Assembly (NCBI RefSeq): GCF_003003005.1
Contig: NZ_PVTR01000001.1
Span: 551,913-615,912 of the forward strand
Reading direction: 5' to 3'
DNA from: Mongoliibacter ruber
Lineage (GTDB): Bacteria; Bacteroidota; Bacteroidia; Cytophagales; Cyclobacteriaceae
Length of the DNA stretch: 64,000 nt
Under the pieces are notes generated by a model. That model saw only the letters and a list, made by a program, of their open reading frames with translations, was not told where the DNA came from and did no database searches. This document shows positions 43,351-53,248 of this stretch, one piece after another. Both the position numbers and the translations under genes were made by a program. The stretch's first letter is position 1; the number at the start of each line of letters is the position of its first letter.

Positions 43351-44133
43351 ATGAAAGCAGTAATTCTAGCAGGAGGTTTTGGAACCAGAATAAGTGAAGA
43401 AAGTGGTATTAGGCCTAAACCTATGGTTGAAATTGGCGGAAAACCCATTCTTTGGCACATCATGAAAATATACTCTAGGCATGGAATCAATGATTTCATT
43501 ATTTGCTGTGGATACAAAGGTCATCTGATAAAAGAGTATTTTTCAAATTATTTTCTCTACATGTCTGACATTACTTTTGATTTAGAAAAAAATCAAATGC
43601 ATGTACATTGCAAAAAATCAGAGCCCTGGAAGGTAACCTTAGTAGATACAGGGGAAAATGTGATGACAGGAGGTAGACTCAAAAAGGTAGCCCAATACCT
43701 TGACAACGAGGCATTTTGTTTGACTTATGGAGATGGTGTGTCTGATGTAGATATCTCCAAATTAATTGAATTCCATAAAAGCAATAATTCCCTTACAACA
43801 CTCACAGCTGTTCAACAACCTGGGAGATTTGGAGCATTTACCTTGGCAGATGGAGATACCAGTATCAACCAATTTAGAGAAAAACCAGTTGGTGATGGAA
43901 ATAGTAATGCTTGGATCAATGGTGGATTTTTTGTGGTCGAACCAGAAGTTCTGAATTTAATCGATGGAGATCAAACTATATGGGAAAGAGAACCTTTGGA
44001 AAAACTCTCGACGATGGGAAAGTTGTCTGCATACAAACATTTTGGCTTTTGGCAACCAATGGATACCTTAAGAGATAAAAATCACTTAGAAGAATTATGG
44101 AGCAAAGGTTTGGCAACATGGAAAGTCTGGTGA
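43351..44133 (+). CDS. rfbF: Glucose-1-phosphate cytidylyltransferase
   Basis: 260 aa, the normal length. It makes CDP-glucose from CTP and glucose-1-phosphate. The signature [14 protein letters not shown]...[18 protein letters not shown] contains the nucleotide-binding loop and catalytic Arg/Lys. The family-specific [10 protein letters not shown] and the [12 protein letters not shown] and [13 protein letters not shown] segments are also present. It is the last gene of the plus-strand operon and converges on the deacetylase 10 nt away. The usual partner CDP-glucose 4,6-dehydratase (rfbG) is not seen in the window, while an epimerase and a SAF-domain oxidoreductase are close by on the other strand. 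Confidence 0.95.
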   Translation: MKAVILAGGFGTRISEESGIRPKPMVEIGGKPILWHIMKIYSRHGINDFIICCGYKGHLIKEYFSNYFLYMSDITFDLEKNQMHVHCKKSEPWKVTLVDTGENVMTGGRLKKVAQYLDNEAFCLTYGDGVSDVDISKLIEFHKSNNSLTTLTAVQQPGRFGAFTLADGDTSINQFREKPVGDGNSNAWINGGFFVVEPEVLNLIDGDQTIWEREPLEKLSTMGKLSAYKHFGFWQPMDTLRDKNHLEELWSKGLATWKVW

Positions 44134-44142
44134 ATTAAAAAA

Positions 44143-45075
44143 TTACTGTTCATACAGTTCTTTGATTTTTCTAAAAACTTTCCAATTGATCAGTTGGATA
44201 TTATTTTCAAAAATGTATTTGTAAGTCTTTGAAGAAGTAAAAAACTTAAGGTCTTCTTCCCTCCATTGAGATCCCCAATGCTTTGTATCAGAGGTGATTT
44301 TTTTCATTTCTAAGTCATCATAGGAAGTGTGAATCAATAAAACATTGAACCCGGGCTTTACCTCATTCAAGATGTCAATATAAAGTTGTTCCATCCCTTT
44401 TTTATCATACTCTTGTTCATCTGCAATGTACAATTGATCAATTATTCCTATGTATTTTAAATCAAGTTGGTCTAAATATCCAGCTGATTTGATTTGTTCA
44501 AAACTTGTTTTGGGAAGCATTGCAAGTATTTCATAATCCTGAGCTACTTTAAGATATGTAAATAGGAGTTCAGCAGAACCTCTAAATAGACAGGTCATAT
44601 GCGCATCTAAATGGGTTGGAACTAAGCCTTTTTCCAGAACATATTCGATTTGAGCCCTGAGTTCTATTTCTATTTCGTCCAATTCAGCATTTTCAAGGAA
44701 AATTTTGCAATTAGGATACATATAACCTTCATCATCCAGCAAACTTGAAATTAGGTTTGGGTCTGCCACACCTCCCCATCTGTAGTTTTCCCATTCATTG
44801 GTAACTGTAAGGTGAATTCCAATATCCAAGTCATCATTTTCTCGCCATAATTCAATTGCTTCGTCTCTTTTTGGACAAGGCACCATCAAACTTGCGGAAG
44901 TAACCAAACCTTCTCTCATAGCCAAAATGGTAGCCGAATTGTGAGAGCTTGATAAACCAAGGTCGTCAGAGTGGATAATAAGAAACTTTTCTGTCGTAAA
45001 GAATTTGCTGATAGAAAACACTAATATGAGTGCCACTACTGACACTCCTATGATTGTAAGTTTATTTGTCTTCAT
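44143..45075 (-). CDS. YdjC/ChbG-type carbohydrate deacetylase with N-terminal anchor
   Basis: 310 aa. One N-terminal membrane helix (residues ~6-25) precedes the YdjC fold. The motifs are HSDDLGLS (metal-binding Asp pair, ~34-41), the HLTVT of GIHLTVT (~85-92) and THLDAHM (His, ~150-156). Family members remove acetyl groups from chitooligosaccharides or related sugars. The anchor suggests action at the periplasmic face, perhaps on the nascent EPS. It is the last gene of the minus-strand EPS operon. Confidence 0.87.
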   Translation of the reverse strand: MKTNKLTIIGVSVVALILVFSISKFFTTEKFLIIHSDDLGLSSSHNSATILAMREGLVTSASLMVPCPKRDEAIELWRENDDLDIGIHLTVTNEWENYRWGGVADPNLISSLLDDEGYMYPNCKIFLENAELDEIEIELRAQIEYVLEKGLVPTHLDAHMTCLFRGSAELLFTYLKVAQDYEILAMLPKTSFEQIKSAGYLDQLDLKYIGIIDQLYIADEQEYDKKGMEQLYIDILNEVKPGFNVLLIHTSYDDLEMKKITSDTKHWGSQWREEDLKFFTSSKTYKYIFENNIQLINWKVFRKIKELYEQ

Positions 45076-45112
45076 TAATTTTTGGGGTGAATTAATTTCG
45101 GAAGATTTGTTA

Positions 45113-46393
45113 CTATAGTTTTATTTGTTCTTTCATCAATCGGTCTATCATTCTGTTCTGTGGCAAAATCACATCATTATAGGTGATAACACTATCTTTT
45201 TTTATGGGGTTTTTTAGCTCACAATCTTGAGATAGTCCCATGGGTAGTAGATCTGAAGATACTGTAATATAATGATTTTCACATAAACCATATGCGTTAA
45301 ATCCACCTATACCATCAAGCTTTTCGCCTGGCATTAAATCTTTTTTTGCAACAGTGATTACATCTACATAGGGTTTGTCTTTAGGGACTATTACGGGGTC
45401 ATCCAAATCAATAAGTCTGACTATAGCACTCGCAATATCAAAAAAGAGCAAATGAAAAGGAACATAAAAACTATATAATGGCCCCTTTCCCAATTTTCCG
45501 TAGTCTAAATATTTTTTTGAAAATGGATCATCAGTAGTGGCGTATACAAATACACCAGGAGAAGGCTTGGCACCAATGATAAACTCTACAATCCCACCTT
45601 TTTCTCTTAATTCCGATACATCATATAAATGAGTGAGATTGTCTACGTGCTCCTTGGATTCATATGCATACATTCCTCTTTTTGCAACTGACATACCTGT
45701 AGCATTGGCAATACAGGACTGTTCGAACGCTACCTTGGTACCATCTGCAAAGTTGGTGGCCATCTCTGGTGCCATGCCCCAAGATTCCGCAAACCCCTTC
45801 TGGGTTGCAGGAGTCCTATAATAATCGAGCATCCCTTTTATATTACCGCATACCAAAGGTTCGAAACCCATCGCCTTGACATACCTGTAAAGGTTCATGG
45901 TGACTCCCGGCTGATCTCCATCACCTAATGAATATTTGACTCCAGCTGTTTTTGCCTTATTCAAAAGAATTGGACCTAATGTTGAATCTAACTCTGCATT
46001 AAAAGACAAAACATGTTTACCATGCTCAAATGCTTTCAAAATAGCTTCAGCTCCAAAGGAAATTGCACCTGTAGCCTCTACCACGATCTCTATTTTCCCT
46101 ATATTGAAAAATACTTCAAGATCATTGGTGATCACTGTTTTGCCTCTTTCTACTGCTTCATCGGCTTCGGAAATTTTATTCGTATGTAAAAAATCCGGTA
46201 TATTGAGTTCATTGAATACTTTCAAAGCCCTTTCTGGAGTCCTGTTGTATACCGCACCAATGACCATTCCTTTGGTATATTTACACACTTGATTGATCAT
46301 TCCTTTAGCCATTTCACCTGCCCCTATAATACCTACTACTATGGGTCGGTTTTCCAAATGTCTTTTTGAGAGCAAACTATCTGTAACTATCAT
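45113..46393 (-). CDS. SAF-domain NAD(P)-dependent oxidoreductase
   Basis: 426 aa. An N-terminal Rossmann domain (VVGIIGAGEMAKGMINQV, ~18-35) with a homoserine-dehydrogenase-like middle (VVEATGAISFGAEAILKAFEHGKHVLSFN, given as its parts VVEATGA and GKHVLSFN) is followed by a SAF-like C-terminus (KKDLMPGEKLDGIGGFNAYGLC, in parts). This family commonly travels with rfbF-type loci and is thought to take part in CDP-sugar or branched-sugar metabolism; the reaction is not established. It lies between the RfbC-like epimerase and the YdjC deacetylase. Confidence 0.85.
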   Translation of the reverse strand: MIVTDSLLSKRHLENRPIVVGIIGAGEMAKGMINQVCKYTKGMVIGAVYNRTPERALKVFNELNIPDFLHTNKISEADEAVERGKTVITNDLEVFFNIGKIEIVVEATGAISFGAEAILKAFEHGKHVLSFNAELDSTLGPILLNKAKTAGVKYSLGDGDQPGVTMNLYRYVKAMGFEPLVCGNIKGMLDYYRTPATQKGFAESWGMAPEMATNFADGTKVAFEQSCIANATGMSVAKRGMYAYESKEHVDNLTHLYDVSELREKGGIVEFIIGAKPSPGVFVYATTDDPFSKKYLDYGKLGKGPLYSFYVPFHLLFFDIASAIVRLIDLDDPVIVPKDKPYVDVITVAKKDLMPGEKLDGIGGFNAYGLCENHYITVSSDLLPMGLSQDCELKNPIKKDSVITYNDVILPQNRMIDRLMKEQIKL

Positions 46394-46426
46394 ATTTCTT
46401 TGGGATTGAGGTTCTTTTTATTGTTT

Positions 46427-46963
46427 TCAAAACGGTGAATTGAAATTTTCAAAATCAGGCATTTCCTGATCTTTATGGGATATTATTAAATCAAGATCAG
46501 GCCAAACTATGCCACATGAATCCCAATGGATGCCGCGGTCACATTCTGGTGAGTACACAGTGGTGGATCTATTTAAAAAAATTGAATCATCTTCAAGACT
46601 TACAAATCCATGTGCCAAGCCCTCCGGTACGTACAATAAACTGGGCGTCTTACCATCAAGTTCGGTACAAAAGTGCTTACCAAAAGTTGGAGAATTTTTT
46701 CTTAAATCCACTACAACATCAAAAATCTTCCCGGAAACACAGGTAACGCATTTTGCATGTTGCATAGGCGGAATTTGAAAATGAAGTCCTCTTAGTACTC
46801 CTTTTGAAGAAACTGAAAAATACTCCTCACGAAATTGGACATCCAGCCCCATTTCCTGAAACATCAATTCATGGTAAATTTTGGTGAGACTTCCCCTATT
46901 ATCTGTAAAAGACCTAGGTGTGATTAAATAGCACCCTTTGATTATCGTTTCTTCAATTTTCAT
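46427..46963 (-). CDS. dTDP-4-dehydrorhamnose 3,5-epimerase-family protein
   Basis: 178 aa cupin. Visible motifs are ITPRSFTDNRGSLTKIYH, FREEYFSVSSKGVLRGLHFQ (catalytic His), KCVTCVSGKIFDVVVDLRKNSPTF and VPEGLAHGFVSL, as in RfbC. Because rfbF but not rmlA, rmlB or rmlD lies nearby, the true substrate may be a CDP- or other 4-keto sugar rather than the dTDP form. Its start overlaps the upstream dehydrogenase stop by 1 nt (TAATG). Confidence 0.9.
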   Translation of the reverse strand: MKIEETIIKGCYLITPRSFTDNRGSLTKIYHELMFQEMGLDVQFREEYFSVSSKGVLRGLHFQIPPMQHAKCVTCVSGKIFDVVVDLRKNSPTFGKHFCTELDGKTPSLLYVPEGLAHGFVSLEDDSIFLNRSTTVYSPECDRGIHWDSCGIVWPDLDLIISHKDQEMPDFENFNSPF

Positions 46964-48219
46964 TATAGATAGTATCTAAAATCATAAAGCTTCTTTTCTT
47001 TAATTCTATCTTTCTCTTCTTTAAATTCTTTCCACCCAGTCAATAGCACCAATACGTCAACCTCGTCTATCAATTTTTCCAAAGAATCTGAATACTTAAT
47101 AGGTAATTGAGGATAAAACCTTTGAAACTCTGGCATTGCAATAGGGTCATATGCGGATATATTGTGTATTCCTTCACTTATTAATCCATCAATTATGTCT
47201 TTGGAAGGTGTGATTCTTACGTCATCTGATTCAGGTTTAAACGAAAGACCTAAAACTCCTATTTTTACACCTAATGGCTGTTCTTCCACTATTTTGTTTA
47301 CCAAAAAGCTTTTTACTTTTTGGTTGATTTGAATGTTAGCTTTTAAAATAGGAGGCGAAAAACCATTTTTTTCCGAAATACTTACTAAAGCTGCTGTATC
47401 TTTTGGCAAACAATATCCTCCGTAACCACAGCCTGGGTAAACGTAACCTTTCATACTTGCAGGTTGGCCATACCATCTCTTATCCTCATGCAGCACTTTA
47501 AATGCTTTCTGAATGTCGATTTCTCCAATAGCTTCAGCTATCATCGACATTTCATTGGAATAACTGATCATTGTCGACAAAAGGGTATTTGAAAGATATT
47601 TGATATACTCAGCTGTATTGTAACTGACAAAATGAATCGGAGCCTCAAATGGTTGGTAGATCTGATTGAGGATCTCTTTTGAGGCTTCATTTTCAACACC
47701 TATCACTATTCTGTCAGGAGTTATAAAATCTTCCCAACAGTACCCCTCTCTTAGAAATTCGGGATTTGACGCAAAACCCACTTTCCGTCCTTCTTTTTCT
47801 GCAATAAAACTATTTACAAAAGGTATCACCTCCGTAGTAACTGTAGATGGCGGAACCGTGGATTTGGTGATGATTACCTGAAATTTACCAGTATTAATTG
47901 ATAAAACCTGCTCTATTGCACTGAACAAAAACCCTAAATCAGCACTCCCATCTTCCTTTTCGGGGGTTCCTACACATAAAAAAACAGCATCACTTTCTTG
48001 AATCGCCAATTCAAAATCAGCTTCCAAAAAAAAGGTCTTGTGATTGGTTTCCTCTAAAATTTCTTTCAAATAAGGTTCGTGAAATGGGATTTTATGGTTT
48101 TTGAGGTCTTCCATTCTTTTTTGATTGACATCAAAACCATATGTTTTAAATCCCTTTTTTGCGAAACCAAGGCCCGTAGTCAGTCCAACAAAACCAAGCC
48201 CTAATACAGAAATAATCAT
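46963..48219 (-). CDS. UDP-glucose/GDP-mannose dehydrogenase-family nucleotide-sugar dehydrogenase
   Basis: 418 aa. The N-terminal Rossmann domain has ISVLGLGFVGLTTGLGFAKKG; its middle has SNPEFLREG and the catalytic Cys in GCGYGGYCLPKDT (~255-267). The C-terminal UDP-binding domain has GVLGLSFKPESDDVR. It oxidises a UDP-hexose to the uronic acid in two NAD+-dependent steps. It is coupled by 4-nt and 1-nt overlaps to its neighbours. With the UXS-like epimerase beside it, it could form UDP-glucuronate then UDP-xylose, though the precise sugar is inference. Confidence 0.92.
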   Translation of the reverse strand: MIISVLGLGFVGLTTGLGFAKKGFKTYGFDVNQKRMEDLKNHKIPFHEPYLKEILEETNHKTFFLEADFELAIQESDAVFLCVGTPEKEDGSADLGFLFSAIEQVLSINTGKFQVIITKSTVPPSTVTTEVIPFVNSFIAEKEGRKVGFASNPEFLREGYCWEDFITPDRIVIGVENEASKEILNQIYQPFEAPIHFVSYNTAEYIKYLSNTLLSTMISYSNEMSMIAEAIGEIDIQKAFKVLHEDKRWYGQPASMKGYVYPGCGYGGYCLPKDTAALVSISEKNGFSPPILKANIQINQKVKSFLVNKIVEEQPLGVKIGVLGLSFKPESDDVRITPSKDIIDGLISEGIHNISAYDPIAMPEFQRFYPQLPIKYSDSLEKLIDEVDVLVLLTGWKEFKEEKDRIKEKKLYDFRYYL

Positions 48220-49319
48220 AGTTTACCTTTATTGATTTTAAGAAACATTAAAAATCTATTTACACCTTCCTTTACAGAAATTTCAGGACGGTAATCCAGT
48301 ATTTCTTTTGCCTTATCTATCTTTGGGCATCTTCGGTTTGGATTATCTGTCAAGTACTCATTATCATGAGAAGTCTGAAAAACCGCCTTGCCTTCGTAGC
48401 CATATATTTTCTTGGCGGCATCTGTAAAGAGATATGCAAAATCCTTTACCGAAATTTCGGGAGTATCTATTCCTATATTAAAAACATCGAACCTATCATG
48501 GCACAATACCTTCAAATATCCCGTAATGGCATCGCTTATGTAGCAAAATGTCCTAGTAGGCTTACCATCAGAGAACATAACTAAATCCCTTCCTTCATGT
48601 ACACATTTAGCAAAATCAGCAGGTAGTCTCTTATCATTTATATTCATCCCCGGGCCATAATTGTTAAATGGCCTAGCAATGCTTATTGGCATTTTATATT
48701 TCTCATTGAAGGTATAGCAAAGGGTTTCTCCAAAGCGCTTTGCTTCATCATAGCAAGCTCTGGGACCCATTGTGGCTACATTTCCACGATAGCTTTCTGG
48801 TGTTGGGATAAATTCAGCAAAAGGATCACCATAGATTTCACTGCTTGAAAAAAACAAAAACCCCTTAATCTTTTTTTGGCAATAAAAGTCCAAGAGCCTT
48901 CTCAGCCCTGTAATATTGGCATCTATTGTCTCGAGTGGATATAATCTATAAAATGTAGGAGAAGCAATGGAAGCGCCATGAATTATAAAATCGGCCTCTT
49001 CAATTCCTGATATTTGCTTGGGATCATCATGGATGACATCAAAAGTGTGAAGAGAGATTTTAGGATTTTGACTAGCAAGACGGTCAAGCCAGTCTTTGGT
49101 ACCCGTAAGAAAATTATCTAAGCCTATTATTCTTTTTATCTTCAATTCATCTGCATATTTATTGAAAAACTGCATGAAGTAATACCCCAAAAAACCGCCA
49201 CAACCGGTAATCAAAACAGTGCTTTCTCTAAATTTTGATTTTTCGAGAGCATTCAATTTGTCGAAAATATACTTTAAATCTTCCTTAAGAATTAAGTTTT
49301 GCTCAAAGTGTTGTTCCAT
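48216..49319 (-). CDS. NAD-dependent epimerase/dehydratase, UDP-glucuronate decarboxylase-like
   Basis: 367 aa from the Met at 49319, 13 nt after the asparagine synthetase stop. The in-frame Met at 49361 lies inside that gene. It is an extended SDR: TVLITGCGGFLGYYFMQFF (NAD-binding), SSSEIYG, the catalytic Tyr/Lys of CYDEAKRFGETL, ARPFNNYGPGM and PTRTFCYISD. The GPRACYDEAKR context is close to UDP-xylose synthase. The next gene makes UDP-uronic acids and overlaps by 4 nt, supporting the pairing. Confidence 0.88.
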   Translation of the reverse strand: MEQHFEQNLILKEDLKYIFDKLNALEKSKFRESTVLITGCGGFLGYYFMQFFNKYADELKIKRIIGLDNFLTGTKDWLDRLASQNPKISLHTFDVIHDDPKQISGIEEADFIIHGASIASPTFYRLYPLETIDANITGLRRLLDFYCQKKIKGFLFFSSSEIYGDPFAEFIPTPESYRGNVATMGPRACYDEAKRFGETLCYTFNEKYKMPISIARPFNNYGPGMNINDKRLPADFAKCVHEGRDLVMFSDGKPTRTFCYISDAITGYLKVLCHDRFDVFNIGIDTPEISVKDFAYLFTDAAKKIYGYEGKAVFQTSHDNEYLTDNPNRRCPKIDKAKEILDYRPEISVKEGVNRFLMFLKINKGKL

Positions 49320-49332
49320 AATAAAATCTATT

Positions 49333-51186
49333 TTATTGGTTATGAGAATGGTGGATTTCAAGGAAATAGTAAATCCCTAACAGTAGAAAAATCTGCTTTT
49401 CTTTTGGGAAATCATGTTGATGGAGGTTGATCAGTTTATTGACTTCGTTTAAATCGAAATATTCTGCAAAACAAGATTCTGGGTTCAACAAAATGCTTTT
49501 GATCAGGTCTGGGTTGTCTCTAAACCAAATATTAGTAGGAGACCTGAAATCCCTTTTCTTCCTGTTGATGATTTTTTCAGGTAGAATTTTATGTGCATAT
49601 GCTTTATGAATGATTTTTGTTTTGCCAAGGCTGAGCCGTTTGCTATAATCCAGAGATTCAATAAATTCCACAAGTTCTAAATCCAAAATCGGCACCCTAC
49701 ACTCCAATGCGAAATTCATCGTAATCTTATCCGTGTAGTTCAAAAGATCATCCGAAAGGTTCATTCTAGTATCCAAAGCCATCATACGTTCTACAGGATG
49801 TCTTTTTGACTCGCATTCAAGAGCCTTGTATAAGTAAGAAAATGGAGTGGCGAAATTGATATTTTTAACGCCGATGAGTCTTTCAATTTCCTTGTCGTTA
49901 AATACTTGGTAATTGGTCAAAAATCTCTGGATTTCATTTTCCATACCCATTGTCGCAATTCCTCTACTGAGTTTATCACTTTTAAAATTGAATGATCCTA
50001 GTATCGATTTGCCTAGACGCTGAAAAGGTTTTGGGATTATGTCCAAGATCAATTCTGATTGATATCTCGGATATCCACCAAGAGGCTCATCCGCACCTTG
50101 ACCTGTCAGGACTACCTTGACATGCTCAGAAGCCAACTCAGAGAGAAAATACATGGGTATCATTGAACTAGTGGCCAAAGGCTCTTCTACAATCTCAATG
50201 CACTTTTTGAAGATCTGAAGGAAATCGGCAAAAGTAATTTTTCGGTAAAAATGCTCCAAACCTAAAATCTGAGCAGTTTCAGCTGCATCTCCTATTTCAT
50301 CCTCACTATGATCTCCATCAAAACCAATGGTGAAAGCCTTCAAGGGTTCTTTAGAATGCTGTTGGGCAATAGCTGCTACCATCGCTGAATCAATCCCACC
50401 ACTCAACAATATCCCCACCGGAACATCCGATAGCAATTGCCTTTGAACAGCATTTTCGAACTTGATTTGATATTCCTTTATACTTGCATCTAAGGACAAT
50501 GCATTTGTTTTGGGTAATGTTTTGGCAAAATATCTCTCCTCAACAGACAAAGCCTCTTTGGAAAGATCAAACTCTAAAAGATGACCAGGTTTTAATTTTT
50601 TGATGTTTTTGAACAAGGTATCAGGTGAAGGATTATACCTCAATTTCAACAACTGAGCCAATGCGTCGGAATCTATTTGTACTTCGCTAAGCTTGGATTT
50701 AATGGGTCTGATTTCAGATGAAAAAATAATAGAATTCTTTTCTTTGTTAAGATGATAATACAGCGGTTTGATGCCCAACGGATCCCTGTAAAGGGATAAT
50801 TTGCTTTTTTTCAAATCCAAAAAGGCTACAGCAAAAATCCCATTTAAATCCTTGATCGCCATAAATCCATTTTCAATCAAATGATAAAGGATAGTTTCAG
50901 TATCTGAATGCCCTCTAAAGTTGTATTTGCCAAGGTTTTCCTTTAGCTCCAAATGATTGTAAATCTCTCCATTGAAAATGATCATGTAATTTCCGCATTG
51001 AGATTTCATCGGCTGATGCCCAGCGGGTGAAAGATCCTGAATGGAAAGTCTTCTTTGAGCTAAAATTACCTGATGCTGAGCGACCTCAATTTTTTCTAAA
51101 CCAAAATCATCAGGACCCCTGTGACTGATCAGATCAAGTTCCTCTAAACCAAATTCAAGGTTTATACTTCCTAAAATTCCACACAT
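49333..51186 (-). CDS. asnB: Asparagine synthetase (glutamine-hydrolysing) of the EPS locus
   Basis: 617 aa. The class II amidotransferase nucleophile Cys2 opens MCGILGSINLE, with glutaminase residues ISHRGPDD and FNGEIYNHLEL. The synthetase half has the PP-loop VGILLSGGIDSAMVAAI (SGGxDS) near residue 260 and TGQGADEPLGGYPRY. Family members inside glycan loci often amidate uronic-acid residues rather than make free asparagine. With a uronate-forming dehydrogenase next door that is plausible, not shown. Confidence 0.9.
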   Translation of the reverse strand: MCGILGSINLEFGLEELDLISHRGPDDFGLEKIEVAQHQVILAQRRLSIQDLSPAGHQPMKSQCGNYMIIFNGEIYNHLELKENLGKYNFRGHSDTETILYHLIENGFMAIKDLNGIFAVAFLDLKKSKLSLYRDPLGIKPLYYHLNKEKNSIIFSSEIRPIKSKLSEVQIDSDALAQLLKLRYNPSPDTLFKNIKKLKPGHLLEFDLSKEALSVEERYFAKTLPKTNALSLDASIKEYQIKFENAVQRQLLSDVPVGILLSGGIDSAMVAAIAQQHSKEPLKAFTIGFDGDHSEDEIGDAAETAQILGLEHFYRKITFADFLQIFKKCIEIVEEPLATSSMIPMYFLSELASEHVKVVLTGQGADEPLGGYPRYQSELILDIIPKPFQRLGKSILGSFNFKSDKLSRGIATMGMENEIQRFLTNYQVFNDKEIERLIGVKNINFATPFSYLYKALECESKRHPVERMMALDTRMNLSDDLLNYTDKITMNFALECRVPILDLELVEFIESLDYSKRLSLGKTKIIHKAYAHKILPEKIINRKKRDFRSPTNIWFRDNPDLIKSILLNPESCFAEYFDLNEVNKLINLHQHDFPKEKQIFLLLGIYYFLEIHHSHNQ

Positions 51187-51207
51187 AAGTATATAATTAT
51201 TGGAGGA

Positions 51208-52167
51208 TTAAAAATTATAATTTCCCCAAATCCTATTTGCAATGTAACGATTACTAAATATATTTTTAGCCATAAACTTTTCTCTTACAGCCCCTCTATG
51301 TTCTTTTTCACTCTCAATAGACTTTACAAGCAAGCCGGCAAGCTCAAAGGCATCATGATTTTTTGACAAAAAACAAGATGGAATCCCTTCAATCATTTCG
51401 CCAACATTACCCACATCAACTGAAACGACAGGTAAACCACAGGATAAAGCCTCTTTAACCACTTGAGGAGAGCCTTCTGATATAGATGTCATCAGCAGGC
51501 AATCCGCTTGGGAAAGCATTGTTCTGACTTCTTCTCTAGTCATATTGTGAACTGAAGATTTTTCAACTTTATAACCATGATTTTCCTCCAAAACTTTAAT
51601 TGTATCATTATACAACCCGTAGTTTTTCTCCGACCTACTTGGATCACTAGGAAACACAATTTTCACTTTTTCGCTTTCCTGATATTCATTGATTAAATCT
51701 GGCTTGAAAAAATCGGTATCTACACCACAGGTCAGGATTTCAATGTTATTATTGATTTGCTTACCTACTTCAAGCATTTGTGAGTTTTGGACATAAATTT
51801 TGTCTACCCTCCTTGCCACAGCTTTACTCAACCATACCTGCAACCTATTGTCACCATGATCCAAAAAATCACATCCGTGTAGGGTCAGATACACAGGTAC
51901 TGTTGGTTTATAAAAAAGAAGAAATAAACCTGAAATACCATAATGTACGTGAATTACATCCGGTTTAAAAGACCTGATCAACTTAGGGACTTGAAGTATG
52001 CTCTTTATATATTCAAACTTTGACTTATGAAGGCCATTGATAAGGTGAACTTTATAATCAAATTCATATCCTTTCTTAAGTTCTAGTATTTGTTCCTTAA
52101 TGAATATACCGAAATATGGTTTTTTATCAATCGGGTACATATTGGTGATAAAAAGAATTTTCTTCAT
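51208..52167 (-). CDS. Glycosyltransferase family 4-type (GT-B)
   Basis: 319 aa. The N-terminal GT-B domain (ILFITNMYPIDKKPYFGIFI, DVIHVHYGISGLFLLF) and the C-terminal GT4 domain are both present. The latter has ILTCGVDTDFFKPD, VFPSDPSRSEKNYG and the nucleotide-sugar-binding EGSPQVVKEALSCGLPVVSVDVGNVGE (in parts: EGSPQVVKEAL, GLPVVS). It probably adds one sugar to the lipid-linked repeat. It is in the operon, 21 nt after the preceding gene. Confidence 0.92.
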   Translation of the reverse strand: MKKILFITNMYPIDKKPYFGIFIKEQILELKKGYEFDYKVHLINGLHKSKFEYIKSILQVPKLIRSFKPDVIHVHYGISGLFLLFYKPTVPVYLTLHGCDFLDHGDNRLQVWLSKAVARRVDKIYVQNSQMLEVGKQINNNIEILTCGVDTDFFKPDLINEYQESEKVKIVFPSDPSRSEKNYGLYNDTIKVLEENHGYKVEKSSVHNMTREEVRTMLSQADCLLMTSISEGSPQVVKEALSCGLPVVSVDVGNVGEMIEGIPSCFLSKNHDAFELAGLLVKSIESEKEHRGAVREKFMAKNIFSNRYIANRIWGNYNF

Positions 52168-52180
52168 CGGTATGGTGTAT

Positions 52181-53248
52181 TTAAATTGAATTCAGGTATT
52201 CTTTCAAATTATGATTGACTATTTGATCCCAAGAATATATTTGACTTTCAGTTTTGATTTTCTCGCTGTCATACTTGCTATAACTCTCATATAAATTCAA
52301 AAATCCAACACCCGCCTCTTCGGCACTGTCTTGAATTAGAATACCATTTTTTTCATTTACCAATTCCCTATTGGCATTGGTATTTGTAGCCAAAACCGGT
52401 AAGCCTGAAATCAAATATTCAATTGTTTTTGTAGGAGGTTGGTCAGTGTAATATGGAGTGATTGGGACATAAGAGACTCCTGCTTTGCTTTGTTGAAAAT
52501 ACTTATGTAATTGATCATAAGGCACATAACCATGAGCAATTATTTGTTCACTTAATCCTTCGGCTTTTGCAAATTCTTGAATTTCTTCCTTTTCATTACC
52601 ATAGCCTACTCCTACAAGAACTAGCCTTACTAAATCATAATGAGTTGATTTCGAAATGGATGATAAGAAAAGTTTAAACCCAATCACCATTTCCATTATG
52701 TTTCTGTTTGACAAAGTGCCTACATACAAAAAATCAAAAAAACCATTTTCAACTTTTTTCTCAACAAAAGATTCACTTCCTAAGGGCAAAACGTGAAAGT
52801 TTCGAATACCGAGTTTTTTACCGGTCATTTCATTCAAAACACTCACGTTTTTAAATAACTTTGATTCCACGCTTAATAGAGAATCATAAAGCCTGTTTTT
52901 TTTGGTTTCGGAAAGTACAGATACCGTTTTTATGTCAAGATTGATTTTTCGAAAGGGATTTAGGATTCTTATCAAAGAACAACCGAAAAAATAAACCAAG
53001 AATACAAAATCAAAATCACCTGTCCTGATTGTGCCACTTATTCTAGAGATTAAGGTAAAAAACCTTAATACTTTAGGCCCTTTTTTTTGCAAGTAGATAA
53101 CCTCGACAGACTTGTGCCCTGCCTTCTCCCTCCCTTCATCCCAGCATATGTAAGTCACTTCAAATTCACCGCTCAAATAAGTCGCATACTTATATGGACT
53201 GATATGATAACCAAACTGGTCTTTGTCTACGATAAGTATTTTTTTCAT
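52181..53248 (-). CDS. Glycosyltransferase, GT-B/GT4-like
   Basis: 355 aa. The N-terminal domain is divergent (KKILIVDKDQFGYHISPYKYATYL, in parts). The C-terminal domain has FLYVGTLSNRNIMEMVIGF, VGVGYGNEKEEI, AHGYVPYDQLHKYFQQSKAGVSYVP and PPTKTIEYLISGLPVLATN. These are the donor-binding features of GT4-type enzymes. It is coupled to the upstream GT2 gene by a 1-nt overlap (TAATG). Confidence 0.88.
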   Translation of the reverse strand: MKKILIVDKDQFGYHISPYKYATYLSGEFEVTYICWDEGREKAGHKSVEVIYLQKKGPKVLRFFTLISRISGTIRTGDFDFVFLVYFFGCSLIRILNPFRKINLDIKTVSVLSETKKNRLYDSLLSVESKLFKNVSVLNEMTGKKLGIRNFHVLPLGSESFVEKKVENGFFDFLYVGTLSNRNIMEMVIGFKLFLSSISKSTHYDLVRLVLVGVGYGNEKEEIQEFAKAEGLSEQIIAHGYVPYDQLHKYFQQSKAGVSYVPITPYYTDQPPTKTIEYLISGLPVLATNTNANRELVNEKNGILIQDSAEEAGVGFLNLYESYSKYDSEKIKTESQIYSWDQIVNHNLKEYLNSI

